Source of the DNA: Micrococcus sp023147585
GTDB lineage: Bacteria; Actinomycetota; Actinomycetes; Actinomycetales; Micrococcaceae
DNA: 64,000 bases
Direction of reading: 5' to 3'
Assembly (NCBI RefSeq): GCF_044872765.1
Contig: NZ_CP085253.1
Coordinates: forward strand, 2,294,001 to 2,358,000
Shown here: positions 42,916 through 51,972 of the stretch, in pieces
How positions within the stretch are numbered: the stretch's first letter is position 1
How the letters are laid out: the number at the start of each line of letters is the position of its first letter
The notes under the pieces: model-generated
Told to the model about the DNA's origin: nothing
Databases searched by the model: none
Seen by the model: only the letters and a program-made list of their open reading frames with translations
Translations under genes and position numbers: made by a program

Positions 42916-44004
42916 TCAGGAGGACGGGGACCCGTCCACGAACGGGTAGTCCGTGTAGCCGTGCGCCCCGCCCGTGTAGAACGTCGTCGGGTCCGGCTCG
43001 TTGAGGGGCAGCCCCTCGCGCCAGCGGCGCGCCAGGTCCGGGTTGGCGATCAGCTCGCGGCCCACGGCCGCCGCGTCGGCCAGGCCGTCCTCCACGATCC
43101 GGCGGGCCTCCTCCAGGCCCGTGACCGCGCCGAAGCCGCTGTTGAGCACCAGGGGCCCGGAGAAGGACTCGCGCAGGTGCGCCGCGAGGTCACCGGCCAC
43201 GTCCTGGTGGAGGACGGAGAGGTAGGCCAGGTCCAGGTCGGCGAGGCCGGCCAGGAGCGCCTCGTAGGTGGCCAGGACGTCCGCCCGGTCCTCCTCGAGG
43301 GTGCCCTGCACGTTGTGCTCGGGGGAGATGCGCAGGGCGGTGCGCTCGGCGCCGATGGCCTGGGCGACGGCGCGCACCACCTCCACGGTGAGGCGCGCCC
43401 GGTTCTCCGGGGAGCCGCCGTAGGCGTCCTCGCGGGTGTTGCTGGAGGGCGCCAGGAACTCGTGGAGCAGGTACCCGTTGGCGCCGTGGACCTCCACGCC
43501 GTCGAGCCCGGCCTCGACGGCCCGGCGGGCGGCGTCGGCGAATTCGGCCACCACGCGGGGCAGCTCCTCCGTGTCCAGGGCGCGGGGCACCGGCCCCTCC
43601 ATCTTGCCGCTGAACCCGCGCACCGGCACCCCGGGGGCGATGGCGCTGGGGGCCTCCGGCTCCGCGCCGCGCAGCAGGTCCGGATGGCACATGCGCCCGC
43701 CGTGCATGACCTGGACGAACACGTGTCCGCCGGCCTCATGGACGGCCTGCGCCACGGCACGCCACCCCTCGGTCTGGGCGTCGTCGGCGAGGCCGGTCTG
43801 GCCGGGGAACGCCCGGCTGCGGAAGGAGGGGAAGGCGCCCTCGGTGACGAGCAGTCCGGCAGTGGCGCGCTGGGCGTAGTGCTCGGCGTGCAGCTCGGTG
43901 GGGACGCCGTCCGCGCCCGCCCTCTGGCGGGTCAGGGGGGCCATGACGATGCGGTTGTCCAGGCGCAGGGCGCCGACGTCCAGAGGGTCGAACAGGGAGG
44001 GCAC
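42916..44004 (-). CDS. Old yellow enzyme family ene-reductase (NemA-like)
   Basis: A 362-residue FMN-dependent TIM-barrel oxidoreductase reducing activated C=C bonds of enals, enones or nitro compounds. DNRIVMAPLTRQRAG near 16, HVFVQVMHGGRM near 94, and VEVHGANGYLLHEFL near 170 (paired His/Asn that bind substrate) are diagnostic. SNTREDAYGGSPENRAR near 188 and the late FMN-phosphate loops follow. The GTG start has GGAACCACC upstream. It is convergent with the TIGR01906 gene. The physiological substrate is unknown. Confidence 0.9.
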   Translation of the reverse strand: MPSLFDPLDVGALRLDNRIVMAPLTRQRAGADGVPTELHAEHYAQRATAGLLVTEGAFPSFRSRAFPGQTGLADDAQTEGWRAVAQAVHEAGGHVFVQVMHGGRMCHPDLLRGAEPEAPSAIAPGVPVRGFSGKMEGPVPRALDTEELPRVVAEFADAARRAVEAGLDGVEVHGANGYLLHEFLAPSSNTREDAYGGSPENRARLTVEVVRAVAQAIGAERTALRISPEHNVQGTLEEDRADVLATYEALLAGLADLDLAYLSVLHQDVAGDLAAHLRESFSGPLVLNSGFGAVTGLEEARRIVEDGLADAAAVGRELIANPDLARRWREGLPLNEPDPTTFYTGGAHGYTDYPFVDGSPSS

Positions 44005-44090
44005 GGTGGTTCCGATCGCTCGGGGAGATGGTCCTCCGCGCCAACCGGCCGCCGCCGGAGGTTATTCCGGAGGCACGGCCGCGCCGCGTC

Positions 44091-45926
44091 TCATCGGCGG
44101 TAGAGCGCCTCGATGTCCGCGGCGTAGTCGGCGAGCACCTGGGAGCGCTTGAGCTTCTGGGACTGCGTCATGTGGCCGGAGGCCTCGGTCAGCTCGTGGT
44201 CCAGGATGAGGAAGCGGCGGATGGACTCGGCGCGGGAGACGCCCGCGTTGACGGCGTCCACCTGCTCCTGGATCGCCGCCAGGACGGCGGGGTGCGTCGC
44301 GGCCTCCTCCAGGGTGAGGTCGAGCTCGCGGTCCATGCTCCAGCGCTTGAGCTCGTCCGGGTCCAGCGTCAGGAGCGCGCCGACGAAGGGGCGGTCGTCG
44401 CCGACCACCACGACGTGCCCCACGAGCCGGTGCTCGCGCAGCTTCTCCTCCATGGGCGCCGGGTAGACGTTCTTGCCGCCCGCGGTGACGATGATGTCCT
44501 TCTTGCGGCCGGTGATCCGCAGGAAGCCGTGCTCGTCGAGGGAGCCGAGGTCGCCGGTGCGGAAGAAGCCGTCCTCCATGACCGCGGCGCTGGCCTCGGG
44601 CTGCTCGTGGTAGCCGCCGAACACCACCGGGCCGGAGAGCAGGATCTCCCCGTCCTCGGCGATGCGCACGGTCACGCCGGGCACGGGGAGGCCCACGGTG
44701 CCCACGCGCATGGCGGCGGGGATGTTCACGGTGGCGGGCGCCGTCGTCTCGGTGAGGCCGTAGCCCTCCACGATCGGCACGCCGACGCCACGGAAGAAGT
44801 GCACCAGCTCGGAGGAGAGCGCGGAGGCGCCTGAGACGCAGGAGACGACCTCGCCGCCCAGCGCCTGACGGATCTTGCGGTAGACCAGGCGGTCGAAGAG
44901 GGCGTGGCGGGCGCGCAGCGCGCGGGAGGGGCCGGGGCCGCCGTCGTACGCGCGGGCCTCCTCGGCCTCGGAGAACGCGATGGCCGTCTGCTTCGCGGCG
45001 GCGTAGATCCGTCCGGTCCCGGCGCGCTCGGCATTGGCCGCGACGCCGGCCTCGAGCTTCTCGAACACGCGCGGCACGGCGAGCAGCCAGGTCGGGCGGT
45101 AGGAGGGCAGGTCCTGCATGAGCGTGGCGGGGGAGGGGGCGTGCGCCACCTGGATCCGCGCGTAGAGGCAGATGACCTGCACGGCGTGGGCCAGCACGTG
45201 CGCGAGCGGCAGGAACATCAGGGTTCGGGAGTGGAGGCCCGGCCCCCACTGGACGACGTCGCGCGCGAAGTGCAGCTCGTTGATCGCGGCCGCCGCGAAG
45301 TTCCCATGGGTGATGATCGCGCCCTTGGGCGAGCCCGTGGTGCCGGAGGTGTAGACGATCGAGGCGGGGTCGGCGAGGGACGGGCGCGCGCGGGCGGCCT
45401 CGAGGTCCTCGGGGGCGACGGCGGCGCCGTCCTCCTCGAGGGCGGCCAGGCCCGCCTCGGACAGGGGGAACAGGTCCAGCTCGACGTCGGCCGACGTCGC
45501 CGCGGCGCGGGCGAGGTCGCCGAGCGTGTCATCGGCGTGGGCCAGGACGCGGGTCCCGGAGTCGGCGAGGATGTGGCGGACCTGGCTCTCGGAGGAGGTC
45601 TCGTAGATCGGCACGGAGACCGCGCCGGCGAACCACACCGCCTGGTCGAGGACAGCCCACTCGTAGCTCGTGGGGGCGAAGATCGCGACCCGGTCGCCGG
45701 GGGCCACGCCGCGGGCGATCAGTCCCCGCGCGACGGCCCGGACGCGGTCCAGAAAGGCGCCGAAGCGGACGTCCGTCCAGCCGCCGGCGCCGTTGCGCAG
45801 GGCGTAGACGGGCGCCGTCGGGTCCTCGGAGCACGAGGCGAGGATGAGGTCGGTGAGGTTGCTGTCCGCGGGAGGCATCGCCACGAGGTCGGTGGCGGAC
45901 TCGGTGAGCGGGCTGGAAGTGGTCAC
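44091..45926 (-). CDS. Long-chain fatty acid-CoA ligase (FadD15-like)
   Basis: A 611-residue adenylate-forming enzyme activating fatty acids to acyl-CoA. IVYTSGTTGSPKGAIITHGN near 190 is the AMP-binding P-loop, VEGYGLTETTAPATVN near 385 the second core motif, GFFRTGDLGSLDEHGFL near 460 and ITGRKKDIIVTAGGKNVYP near 478 the hinge. SQKLKRSQVLADY near the C-terminus carries the catalytic lysine. The SGASALSSELVHFF segment is typical of the FadD15/LACS branch. The GTG start is set by a -10 hexamer 6 nt upstream. Confidence 0.92.
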   Translation of the reverse strand: MTTSSPLTESATDLVAMPPADSNLTDLILASCSEDPTAPVYALRNGAGGWTDVRFGAFLDRVRAVARGLIARGVAPGDRVAIFAPTSYEWAVLDQAVWFAGAVSVPIYETSSESQVRHILADSGTRVLAHADDTLGDLARAAATSADVELDLFPLSEAGLAALEEDGAAVAPEDLEAARARPSLADPASIVYTSGTTGSPKGAIITHGNFAAAAINELHFARDVVQWGPGLHSRTLMFLPLAHVLAHAVQVICLYARIQVAHAPSPATLMQDLPSYRPTWLLAVPRVFEKLEAGVAANAERAGTGRIYAAAKQTAIAFSEAEEARAYDGGPGPSRALRARHALFDRLVYRKIRQALGGEVVSCVSGASALSSELVHFFRGVGVPIVEGYGLTETTAPATVNIPAAMRVGTVGLPVPGVTVRIAEDGEILLSGPVVFGGYHEQPEASAAVMEDGFFRTGDLGSLDEHGFLRITGRKKDIIVTAGGKNVYPAPMEEKLREHRLVGHVVVVGDDRPFVGALLTLDPDELKRWSMDRELDLTLEEAATHPAVLAAIQEQVDAVNAGVSRAESIRRFLILDHELTEASGHMTQSQKLKRSQVLADYAADIEALYRR

Positions 45927-45932
45927 CCCCCG

Positions 45933-45938
45933 AGGGTA
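45933..45938 (-). promoter_or_regulatory. -10 element of the acyl-CoA ligase gene (leaderless)
   Basis: TACCCT on the minus strand, 6 nt before GTG 45926. Confidence 0.55.
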
Positions 45939-46006
45939 GCCATACCGGTGGTCGCCGTCAGTTCCATGTACCCACGGCAGGGCAGGCTATGTCAGGCCGG
46001 GGTCGC

Positions 46007-47641
46007 TCAGATCCAGCTGCTGAACCACATGCGCCAGCGCCACTGCGGGTAGGGGATGGTCTCGCCAATCCACACGGGCAGGAAGAACAGGGACACGGCG
46101 ACGGCGAGCGCCACGTACGCGGCGACGATCGCCCCGCCCCAGCGCGGGCCGGGCCGATGGCCGGGGCGCAGCAGCAGGGAGAGGACGAGCACGATCATCA
46201 GGATGAGGAAGGGCTCGTAGGCGATCGAGTAGAAGAAGAACATGGTGCGCTCGGGCCACAGGAACCACACGATCTGCCCGGCCACGTAGGCGCCCAGGAG
46301 GGCGCCGGCACGCCAGTCGCGGTACCGGACGAGCACGGCCAGGCAGACGAGCACGGCCGCCAGGCCGGTCCACCACACGAACGGGTTGGCGATGTCCGTG
46401 ATGGCCGCCGCGCAGTCCGCGGCGGCGCTCGCGGGACAGCCGTCCTCCCCGGGCTTGCCGCCCTCGTAGTAGTAGCTGACGGGGCGCCCCATGAAGGGCC
46501 ATGTGTACGGGCTGGCGCCGTAGTCGTGGGGGCTCGTCAGGCTCTCGTGGAACGCCGTGGACTCGAGGTGGTAGTGCACCAGCGAGCGCAGCGGTCCGGG
46601 CACCAGCGCCGCCGGCCCCTGCGCCGGGTTCTCCTCCGCCCAGTGCCGGTGGTAGCCGCCGTCGGTCACGAACCAGCCGGTCCACGAGGCCAGGTACGTC
46701 AGCGCGCCGCCGCCCACGACGGACGCGAACGCCAGGAATCCGTCCCGGCGCACGGCCGCGCTGATCCACTGGCGGATGCCTGCGGTCCGGCGGGCCTCCA
46801 TGTCCCACAGCACCGTGAGCAGGCCGAACACGGCCATGAAGGCCAGCCCGGAGAGCTTCACGGCGCAGCCCGCGCCCAGCAGCAGCCCGGCCAGCAGGCG
46901 CCAGGGCCGCCAGCCCAGCCACGGGCCGGTGGCGAGGGGGTCGGGGTGGCCGCGCCCGACGTCGCGGGCGATGCGCGCGGCCAGCTGCCGCCGCCCGTGC
47001 ACGCGGTCCGCCAGGAGTGCCGCGAAGGCGGCGATCACGAAGAAGGAGAGGAACATGTCCAGCAGGCCGATGCGGGACATCACCAGGTGGTGGCCCTCGG
47101 TGGCGAGCAGCAGCCCGGCGACGGCGCCGAGGGCGACGGAGCGGAACAGGTGCTGGGCGATCAGCGTGGTGATCAGCACGGAGAGCGTGCCCGCCACCGC
47201 CGCGCTGAACCGCCATCCCACGCCGTTGTCCGCGCCGAAAGCCAGCATGCCCAGGCCGATCAGCCACTTGCCCAGCGGCGGGTGGACCACGTAGGCGGGG
47301 TCGGGGAGCGGCTCGGCCTCGCCGCGGGCGAAGGCGTCGTTCACGTCCTCCTCCCAGCGGCGCTCGTAGCCGGACTCCAGGAGGGAGTAGGCGTCCTTGG
47401 GGTAGTAGGTCTCGTCGAAGATCAGCTGGTCCGGGAAGCCCAGATTGGTGAAGCGGACGACGGCGGCCAGCGCCGTGACCAGCAGCGGCACGATCCAGTG
47501 CCAGCGGGTCAGCGCCGCGTCGGGGACGCCCAGGCGCTCGCGGAGGGCGGGCGCGGAGAACGGCGCGCGACGGGCGGCATGCGCCCCCCGAGGGACGGCA
47601 GGGCCGGACGACGGGCGCGAGGCGAGGGCGGAGGCGGGCAC
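46007..47641 (-). CDS. Dolichyl-phosphate-mannose-protein mannosyltransferase (Pmt, GT39)
   Basis: A 544-residue polytopic glycosyltransferase using polyprenyl-phosphate-mannose to O-mannosylate secreted proteins. The catalytic DE pair lies in LIFDETYYPKDAYSL near 73. HPPLGKWLIGLGMLAFG near 118, GHHLVMSRIGLLDMFLSFF near 182 and GAGCAVKLSGLAFMAVFG near 255 match the actinobacterial PMT. About eleven helices are present. The GTG start is set by a -10 element 6 nt upstream. It is divergent from rsmI, the arrangement seen in Mycobacterium. Confidence 0.92.
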   Translation of the reverse strand: MPASALASRPSSGPAVPRGAHAARRAPFSAPALRERLGVPDAALTRWHWIVPLLVTALAAVVRFTNLGFPDQLIFDETYYPKDAYSLLESGYERRWEEDVNDAFARGEAEPLPDPAYVVHPPLGKWLIGLGMLAFGADNGVGWRFSAAVAGTLSVLITTLIAQHLFRSVALGAVAGLLLATEGHHLVMSRIGLLDMFLSFFVIAAFAALLADRVHGRRQLAARIARDVGRGHPDPLATGPWLGWRPWRLLAGLLLGAGCAVKLSGLAFMAVFGLLTVLWDMEARRTAGIRQWISAAVRRDGFLAFASVVGGGALTYLASWTGWFVTDGGYHRHWAEENPAQGPAALVPGPLRSLVHYHLESTAFHESLTSPHDYGASPYTWPFMGRPVSYYYEGGKPGEDGCPASAAADCAAAITDIANPFVWWTGLAAVLVCLAVLVRYRDWRAGALLGAYVAGQIVWFLWPERTMFFFYSIAYEPFLILMIVLVLSLLLRPGHRPGPRWGGAIVAAYVALAVAVSLFFLPVWIGETIPYPQWRWRMWFSSWI

Positions 47642-47647
47642 GCGCCC

Positions 47648-47653
47648 ATGCTA
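47648..47653 (-). promoter_or_regulatory. -10 element of the PMT gene (leaderless)
   Basis: TAGCAT on the minus strand, 6 nt before GTG 47641. Confidence 0.5.
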
Positions 47654-47725
47654 CGGGGGCGGTGCGGCAGGGCGGGGGCCGCCGGGGAGGCGTGAAGGAC
47701 GGCGACGCAGAGAGCGGCCCCCGCG

Positions 47726-47731
47726 TAGTCT
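47726..47731 (+). promoter_or_regulatory. -10 element of rsmI
   Basis: TAGTCT, giving a leader of about 30 nt that carries CAGGAG before GTG 47770. Confidence 0.5.
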
Positions 47732-47769
47732 CGAACGCGTCCCCGTCCCCTCCCCTCAGGAGCCCCATC

Positions 47770-48636
47770 GTGACTCACGGCCGTGTCATCTTGGCCGCCA
47801 CGCCCATCGGCAATCTCGGGGACGCCTCCGCGCGGCTGCGGGAGCTGCTCGCCGAGGCGGACGTGATCGCCGCCGAGGACACGCGCACCGCGCGGCACCT
47901 CTGCCAGGCGCTCGGGGTGAGCGCCACGGGCCGCTTCCTGGCCCACCACGAGCACAACGAGGAGGCCTCCGCCCGGGGGCTGCTGGAGCAGGTGCGTGCC
48001 GGCGCCACCGTGGCCGTGGTGTCGGATGCCGGCATGCCGACGGTCTCCGACCCCGGCTACCGGCTCGTGGCCGCCGCCGTCGCCGAGGGGATCCCCGTGA
48101 CGTGCGCGCCCGGGCCGAGTGCGGTCACCACGGCGCTTGCCCTGTCCGGCATGCCCACGGACCGCTTCGCCTTCGACGGCTTCCTGCCCCGCAAGGACGG
48201 CGACCGGCGCCGTCGCTTCGAGGAGATCCGGGGCGAGGCGCGGACGGTGGTGTACTTCGAGTCGCCGCAGCGGATCGCGGGGGCACTCGCCTTGCTGGCC
48301 CAGACGCTGGGCCCGCAGCGGCCGGTGTGCGTGGCGCGGGAGCTGACGAAGCTGCACGAGGAGGTCGTGCGCGGCTCGGCCGAAGAGGTCCTCGCCTGGG
48401 CGCGAGAGCGCGAGGCGAGCCAGGTCGGGATCCGGGGGGAGATCGTGCTCGTGGTGGGGCCGGCGTCGGCTGCGGACGAGGCCGAGGACGTCAGCGAGGC
48501 GGACGCCGTCGCCGAGGTGGGGGTGCTGGTGGATTCCGGCACCCGGCTGAAGGAGGCGGTGGCCGCCGTCGCGAGCGCGCACGGGCTGCGCAGCCGGGAT
48601 CTCTACCAGGCGGTGCTGGCGGCGCGCGCTGGCTAG
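47770..48636 (+). CDS. rsmI: 16S rRNA (cytidine-1402-2'-O)-methyltransferase
   Basis: A 288-residue tetrapyrrole-methylase-fold enzyme using SAM to 2'-O-methylate C1402 in the decoding centre. ILAATPIGNLGDASARL near 7, IAAEDTRTARHLCQALG near 35, LAHHEHNEEA near 57, VAVVSDAGMPTVSDPGY near 81 and CAPGPSAVTTALALSGMP near 112 are the family motifs. CAGGAG precedes the GTG start. Its stop codon lies within the -10 hexamer of the next gene. Confidence 0.94.
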   Translation: MTHGRVILAATPIGNLGDASARLRELLAEADVIAAEDTRTARHLCQALGVSATGRFLAHHEHNEEASARGLLEQVRAGATVAVVSDAGMPTVSDPGYRLVAAAVAEGIPVTCAPGPSAVTTALALSGMPTDRFAFDGFLPRKDGDRRRRFEEIRGEARTVVYFESPQRIAGALALLAQTLGPQRPVCVARELTKLHEEVVRGSAEEVLAWAREREASQVGIRGEIVLVVGPASAADEAEDVSEADAVAEVGVLVDSGTRLKEAVAAVASAHGLRSRDLYQAVLAARAG

Positions 48637-48639
48637 GAT
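48634..48639 (+). promoter_or_regulatory. -10 element of the aldehyde dehydrogenase gene
   Basis: TAGGAT; its TAG is the rsmI stop codon. It predicts a leader of about 110 nt ending in GAAAGAGG before ATG 48756. Confidence 0.45.
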
Positions 48640-48755
48640 CCCAGGTGGGCGCCGCGTGCCGCGCGCGTCGGAATAGGACGGGTCACCAGGCGGTTGACCT
48701 GCGCGTGTGCGGGATGCCGTTCGGCCCCCGCGACCGAGTTGAAAGAGGTGCACCC

Positions 48756-50279
48756 ATGACCGTGACCCCCGAGCGCGAGAAGACCCTGCTGGAGTCCGTC
48801 CCCACGGGCCTGCTGATCGACGGGGAATGGCGCGACGCCTCCTCCGGCAAGACCTTCGACGTGAAGGATCCGGCCACCGGCAAGGTCATCGCGAGCCTGC
48901 AGGACGCGAACTCCGACGACGCCATGGCCGCCTTCGACGCCGCGTGCGCCGCGCAGGCCGACTGGGCCCGCACCCCGGCCCGCGAGCGCGCGGACATCCT
49001 CCGCCGCGCCTACGACATGATCAACGAGCGCGCCGAGGACTTCGCGCTGCTCATGACCCTCGAGATGGGCAAGCCGCTGGCCGAGGCCCGCGGTGAGGTC
49101 GTCTACGGCAACGGGTTCCTCCGCTGGTTCTCCGAGGAGGCCGTCCGCCACTACGGGCGCACCCTCACCATGCCGGAGGGCACCCTGAAGATGCAGGTGC
49201 ACCACAAGCCGGTCGGCCCGTGCCTGCTCATCACCCCCTGGAACTTCCCGCTGGCCATGGCCACGCGCAAGGTCGGCCCCGCCGTCGCCGCCGGCTGCAC
49301 CATGGTGCTCAAGGCCGCCAAGCTGACCCCGCTCACCACCCAGCTCTTCGCGCAGGTGCTGATGGACGCCGGCCTGCCCAAGGGCGTCCTCAACGTGGTC
49401 TCCGGCTCCTCCGCGTCGGCCATCTCCGGCCCGATCATGCAGGACTCGCGCCTGCGCAAGGTCTCCTTCACCGGCTCCACCCCGGTGGGCGTGCGCCTGA
49501 TGAAGGACGCCGCGGACAACGTGCTGCGCACCTCCATGGAGCTCGGCGGCAACGCCCCGCTGATCGTGTTCGAGGACGCGGACCTGGACAACGCCGTGGA
49601 CGGGGCCTTCGCAGCCAAGATGCGCAACATGGGCGAGGCCTGCACCGCGGCCAACCGCTTCCTCGTGCACGAGGACGTCGCCGAGGAGTTCACGCAGAAG
49701 TTCGTCGCCAAGCTGGAGGCCCTCAAGCCCCTGCGCGGCACCGATCCGGAGTCCACGCTCGGCCCGATCATCTCCGAGGACGCCCGCGAGGACATCCACG
49801 CGCTCGTCAGCGAGGCCGTCGAGGCCGGTGCCGAGGTGCTCACCGGCGGGCAGAAGATCGAGGGCGACGGCTACTTCTACGCGCCCACCGCGCTGAAGGT
49901 CCAGAAGGGCAACCCGATCCTGAAGCAGGAGATCTTCGGCCCCGTGGCCCCGATCGTCACCTTCTCCACTGAGCAGGAGGCCATCGAGATGGCCAACGAC
50001 ACCGAGTACGGCCTGGCCTCCTACCTGTTCACCCGCGACTACACCCGCATGTACCGCGTGGCCGAACAGATCGAGTTCGGCCTCATGGGCTACAACGTGG
50101 GCGTCATCTCCAACCCGGCGGCCCCGTTCGGCGGCATGAAGCAGTCCGGCCTCGGCCGCGAGGGCGGCGCCGAGGGCATCGAGGAGTACACCACGGTGCA
50201 GTACATCGGCATCGCCGACCCCTACGCGGACGCGCCGGCCCCGGCCGCTCCGCAGGACGGCGCGGTCAACGCCGACTGA
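48756..50279 (+). CDS. NAD(P)-dependent succinate-semialdehyde dehydrogenase-like aldehyde dehydrogenase
   Basis: A 507-residue ALDH. LLITPWNFPLAMATRKVGPA near 150 is the coenzyme-binding entry, VSFTGSTPVGVRLMKDAAD near 236 the second, MELGGNAPLIVFEDADLDNA near 260 holds the general-base glutamate, and MGEACTAANRFLVHEDV near 293 the nucleophilic cysteine. EIFGPVAPIVTF and APFGGMKQSGLGREGG near the end favour the GabD (SSADH) subfamily over betaine-aldehyde enzymes. It would oxidise succinate semialdehyde to succinate. It occupies the place between rsmI and tatD where metG is often found. A strong terminator follows. Confidence 0.88.
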   Translation: MTVTPEREKTLLESVPTGLLIDGEWRDASSGKTFDVKDPATGKVIASLQDANSDDAMAAFDAACAAQADWARTPARERADILRRAYDMINERAEDFALLMTLEMGKPLAEARGEVVYGNGFLRWFSEEAVRHYGRTLTMPEGTLKMQVHHKPVGPCLLITPWNFPLAMATRKVGPAVAAGCTMVLKAAKLTPLTTQLFAQVLMDAGLPKGVLNVVSGSSASAISGPIMQDSRLRKVSFTGSTPVGVRLMKDAADNVLRTSMELGGNAPLIVFEDADLDNAVDGAFAAKMRNMGEACTAANRFLVHEDVAEEFTQKFVAKLEALKPLRGTDPESTLGPIISEDAREDIHALVSEAVEAGAEVLTGGQKIEGDGYFYAPTALKVQKGNPILKQEIFGPVAPIVTFSTEQEAIEMANDTEYGLASYLFTRDYTRMYRVAEQIEFGLMGYNVGVISNPAAPFGGMKQSGLGREGGAEGIEEYTTVQYIGIADPYADAPAPAAPQDGAVNAD

Positions 50280-50299
50280 CCTCTCGCCGAGCGCATGAC

Positions 50300-50339
50300 G
50301 CGGCCCGCCGCCCCCGGAATGCACGGGGCGGCGGGCCGC
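50300..50339 (+). terminator. Terminator after the aldehyde dehydrogenase gene
   Basis: Perfect 15-bp GC stem (50300-50314 with 50325-50339) around a 10-nt loop, 21 nt past the stop. Confidence 0.8.
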
Positions 50340-50362
50340 CGTGCCGTTCACGGCCGCCGGGC

Positions 50363-50368
50363 TATCCT
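50363..50368 (+). promoter_or_regulatory. -10 element of the truncated glycosyltransferase gene
   Basis: TATCCT, 15 nt before GTG 50384, with a GAGGGGGGAAG run as ribosome-binding site. Confidence 0.4.
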
Positions 50369-50383
50369 CCGAGGGGGGAAGCC

Positions 50384-50890
50384 GTGAAGAACCTCGCCCG
50401 CCGTGCCGCGCTCGCCGCGGCGGTGCCGGCCGTGACTGCCCTCGACGCCTGGCGCTGCCGGGGCCGGGACACCGCCGACCTCGCCTCCGACGTCACCGTC
50501 TGCGTCAAGACGTTCGAGCGACCGGCCGTCATGGCCCGCTTCGTGCGCAGCACCCGGCGGATCTTCTCCGGGCTGCCCGTGGTGGCCAAAGCCCCGCAGG
50601 TGTACCTGCCGCGCACGGCGTCCCTCCGGAAGGTGGGGTGGGACGAGGACCTCCGCATGGTCGACCACCGGGACTTCTTCTCTCGGGCCAGCGGCACGCT
50701 CGTGTTCGTCACGGCGCCGTTCCCCGCGTACCACTCCCGTCCCCCGTGGAACCGCTTCTTCACGGAGCATCGGAACGACGTCGAGGGAGACTTCTCACTG
50801 CTGCACCGCAAGTGGAGCGATCGCGCCGCGGCGGGGGCCCCGGTGCGTCCGCGGCCGGCGCCGGTCGGCTCGTTGACGTCCGACCTCTGA
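50384..50890 (+). pseudogene. Internally deleted family 2 glycosyltransferase-like gene
   Basis: An intact 168-codon frame whose two halves look like the ends of a larger GT2 (fukutin/B4GALNT-like) enzyme. Residues about 36-66 (DVTVCVKTFERPAVMARF, STRRIFSGLPVV) resemble the usual nucleotide-sugar entry. Residues about 70-110 (YLPRTASLRKVGWDEDLRM, VDHRDFFSRASGTLVF) resemble the C-terminal acceptor-side helix. The expected central section with the DxD metal site is missing between about 66 and 72, so catalysis is unlikely. The frame, promoter and ribosome-binding site persist, so it may be a recent in-frame deletion or a small protein with another role. Confidence 0.55.
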
Positions 50891-50914
50891 GCCGTGCCGT
50901 CACGGCCGTGAACC

Positions 50915-50920
50915 TACAGT
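50915..50920 (+). promoter_or_regulatory. -10 element of tatD (leaderless)
   Basis: TACAGT, 7 nt before ATG 50928. Confidence 0.6.
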
Positions 50921-50927
50921 GGTGGGC

Positions 50928-51944
50928 ATGACCGACCCGCATGCCCCCCGATCGACTGCCCCGCACTCCGACAACGCGGATCACGAGGCCGGCGTTCCGG
51001 TGGCCTATCGGCCGCCCTCGATCTCGGACTCCGTGGCAGCGGACGACGCAGGGACCGGACCCCGCCGCGACGCGCGGGAGGAGAAGTCGGGACGCCGGCG
51101 CCGTCTCGAGTACCCGCCCGCCCCGGAGCCGTTGCCGGTGGCCGTGGTGGACAACCACACGCATCTGGACTTCCGGGACGGCCTGGTCCGCGTGGACGTG
51201 CATCAGGCCATGGACGCCGCGGAGGCTGTCGGTGTGGTCGGTGCTGTGCAGGTGGGGTGCGACGTCGAGTCGGCCCGCTTCACGGTGGAGGCGATCGAGG
51301 CCGAGCCGCGGCTGCTGGGTGCCGTGGCCATCCACCCGAACGACGCCGCCCGGCACGCCGAGCGCGGCGACCTGGACGCGGCGCTCGCGGTGATCGATGA
51401 GCTGGCCCGGCACCCCCGGGTGCGCGCGGTGGGGGAGACGGGACTCGACTACTTCCGCACGCAGGACGACGCGGGCCAGGCCGCTCAGCACGAGGCCTTC
51501 CGCTGGCACATCCGCCTGGCCCGCGCCCTCGGCAAGGCGCTGCAGATCCACGACCGGGACGCGCACGACGACGTCGTCCGGATCCTGCTCGAGGAGGAGG
51601 CCGACGGCGGCCTGCCGCCCCACGTCGTGTTCCACTGCTTCTCCGGGGGACCCGAACTGGCGCGGACGTGCATCGAGCAAGGGTGGCACATGAGCTTCGC
51701 CGGGCCCGTCACGTTCAAGGCCAACGACGCGCTGCGCGAAGCCCTGCGCCTCGCCCCGCCGGAGCTGGTCCTGGTGGAGACGGACGCCCCCTTCCTCACC
51801 CCGCACCCGCACCGCGGCCGTCCCAACGCGCCCTACCTGATCCCACTGACCCTGCGGGGCATGGCTGCAACGCGGGGCGAGGACGTGGCCGACCTGGGGC
51901 GGGCCGTGATGGCCAACACCACTCGGGTATACGGCGAGTGCTGA
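50928..51944 (+). CDS. tatD: TatD-family metal-dependent hydrolase (DNase)
   Basis: A 338-residue protein. The first 75 residues are an unusual charged, disordered extension. The TIM-barrel hydrolase begins at VVDNHTHLDF near 75 (HxH metal site). AVGETGLDYFR near 168 supplies the bridging glutamate, LQIHDRDAHDD near 204 and VFHCFSGGPELA near 233 two histidines, and VETDAPFLTPHPHRG near 282 the catalytic aspartate. Members act as 3'-5' exonucleases or DNases in DNA repair and turnover. Its neighbours ksgA and ispE match the usual actinobacterial order. Confidence 0.9.
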   Translation: MTDPHAPRSTAPHSDNADHEAGVPVAYRPPSISDSVAADDAGTGPRRDAREEKSGRRRRLEYPPAPEPLPVAVVDNHTHLDFRDGLVRVDVHQAMDAAEAVGVVGAVQVGCDVESARFTVEAIEAEPRLLGAVAIHPNDAARHAERGDLDAALAVIDELARHPRVRAVGETGLDYFRTQDDAGQAAQHEAFRWHIRLARALGKALQIHDRDAHDDVVRILLEEEADGGLPPHVVFHCFSGGPELARTCIEQGWHMSFAGPVTFKANDALREALRLAPPELVLVETDAPFLTPHPHRGRPNAPYLIPLTLRGMAATRGEDVADLGRAVMANTTRVYGEC

Positions 51945-51959
51945 TCCAGGTACTCCGCC

Positions 51960-51965
51960 TACGAT
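51960..51965 (+). promoter_or_regulatory. -10 element of the ABC exporter gene (leaderless)
   Basis: TACGAT, 7 nt before GTG 51973. An ATG at 51964 lies inside the hexamer, so it is unlikely to be the start. Confidence 0.55.
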
Positions 51966-51972
51966 GGATCGC

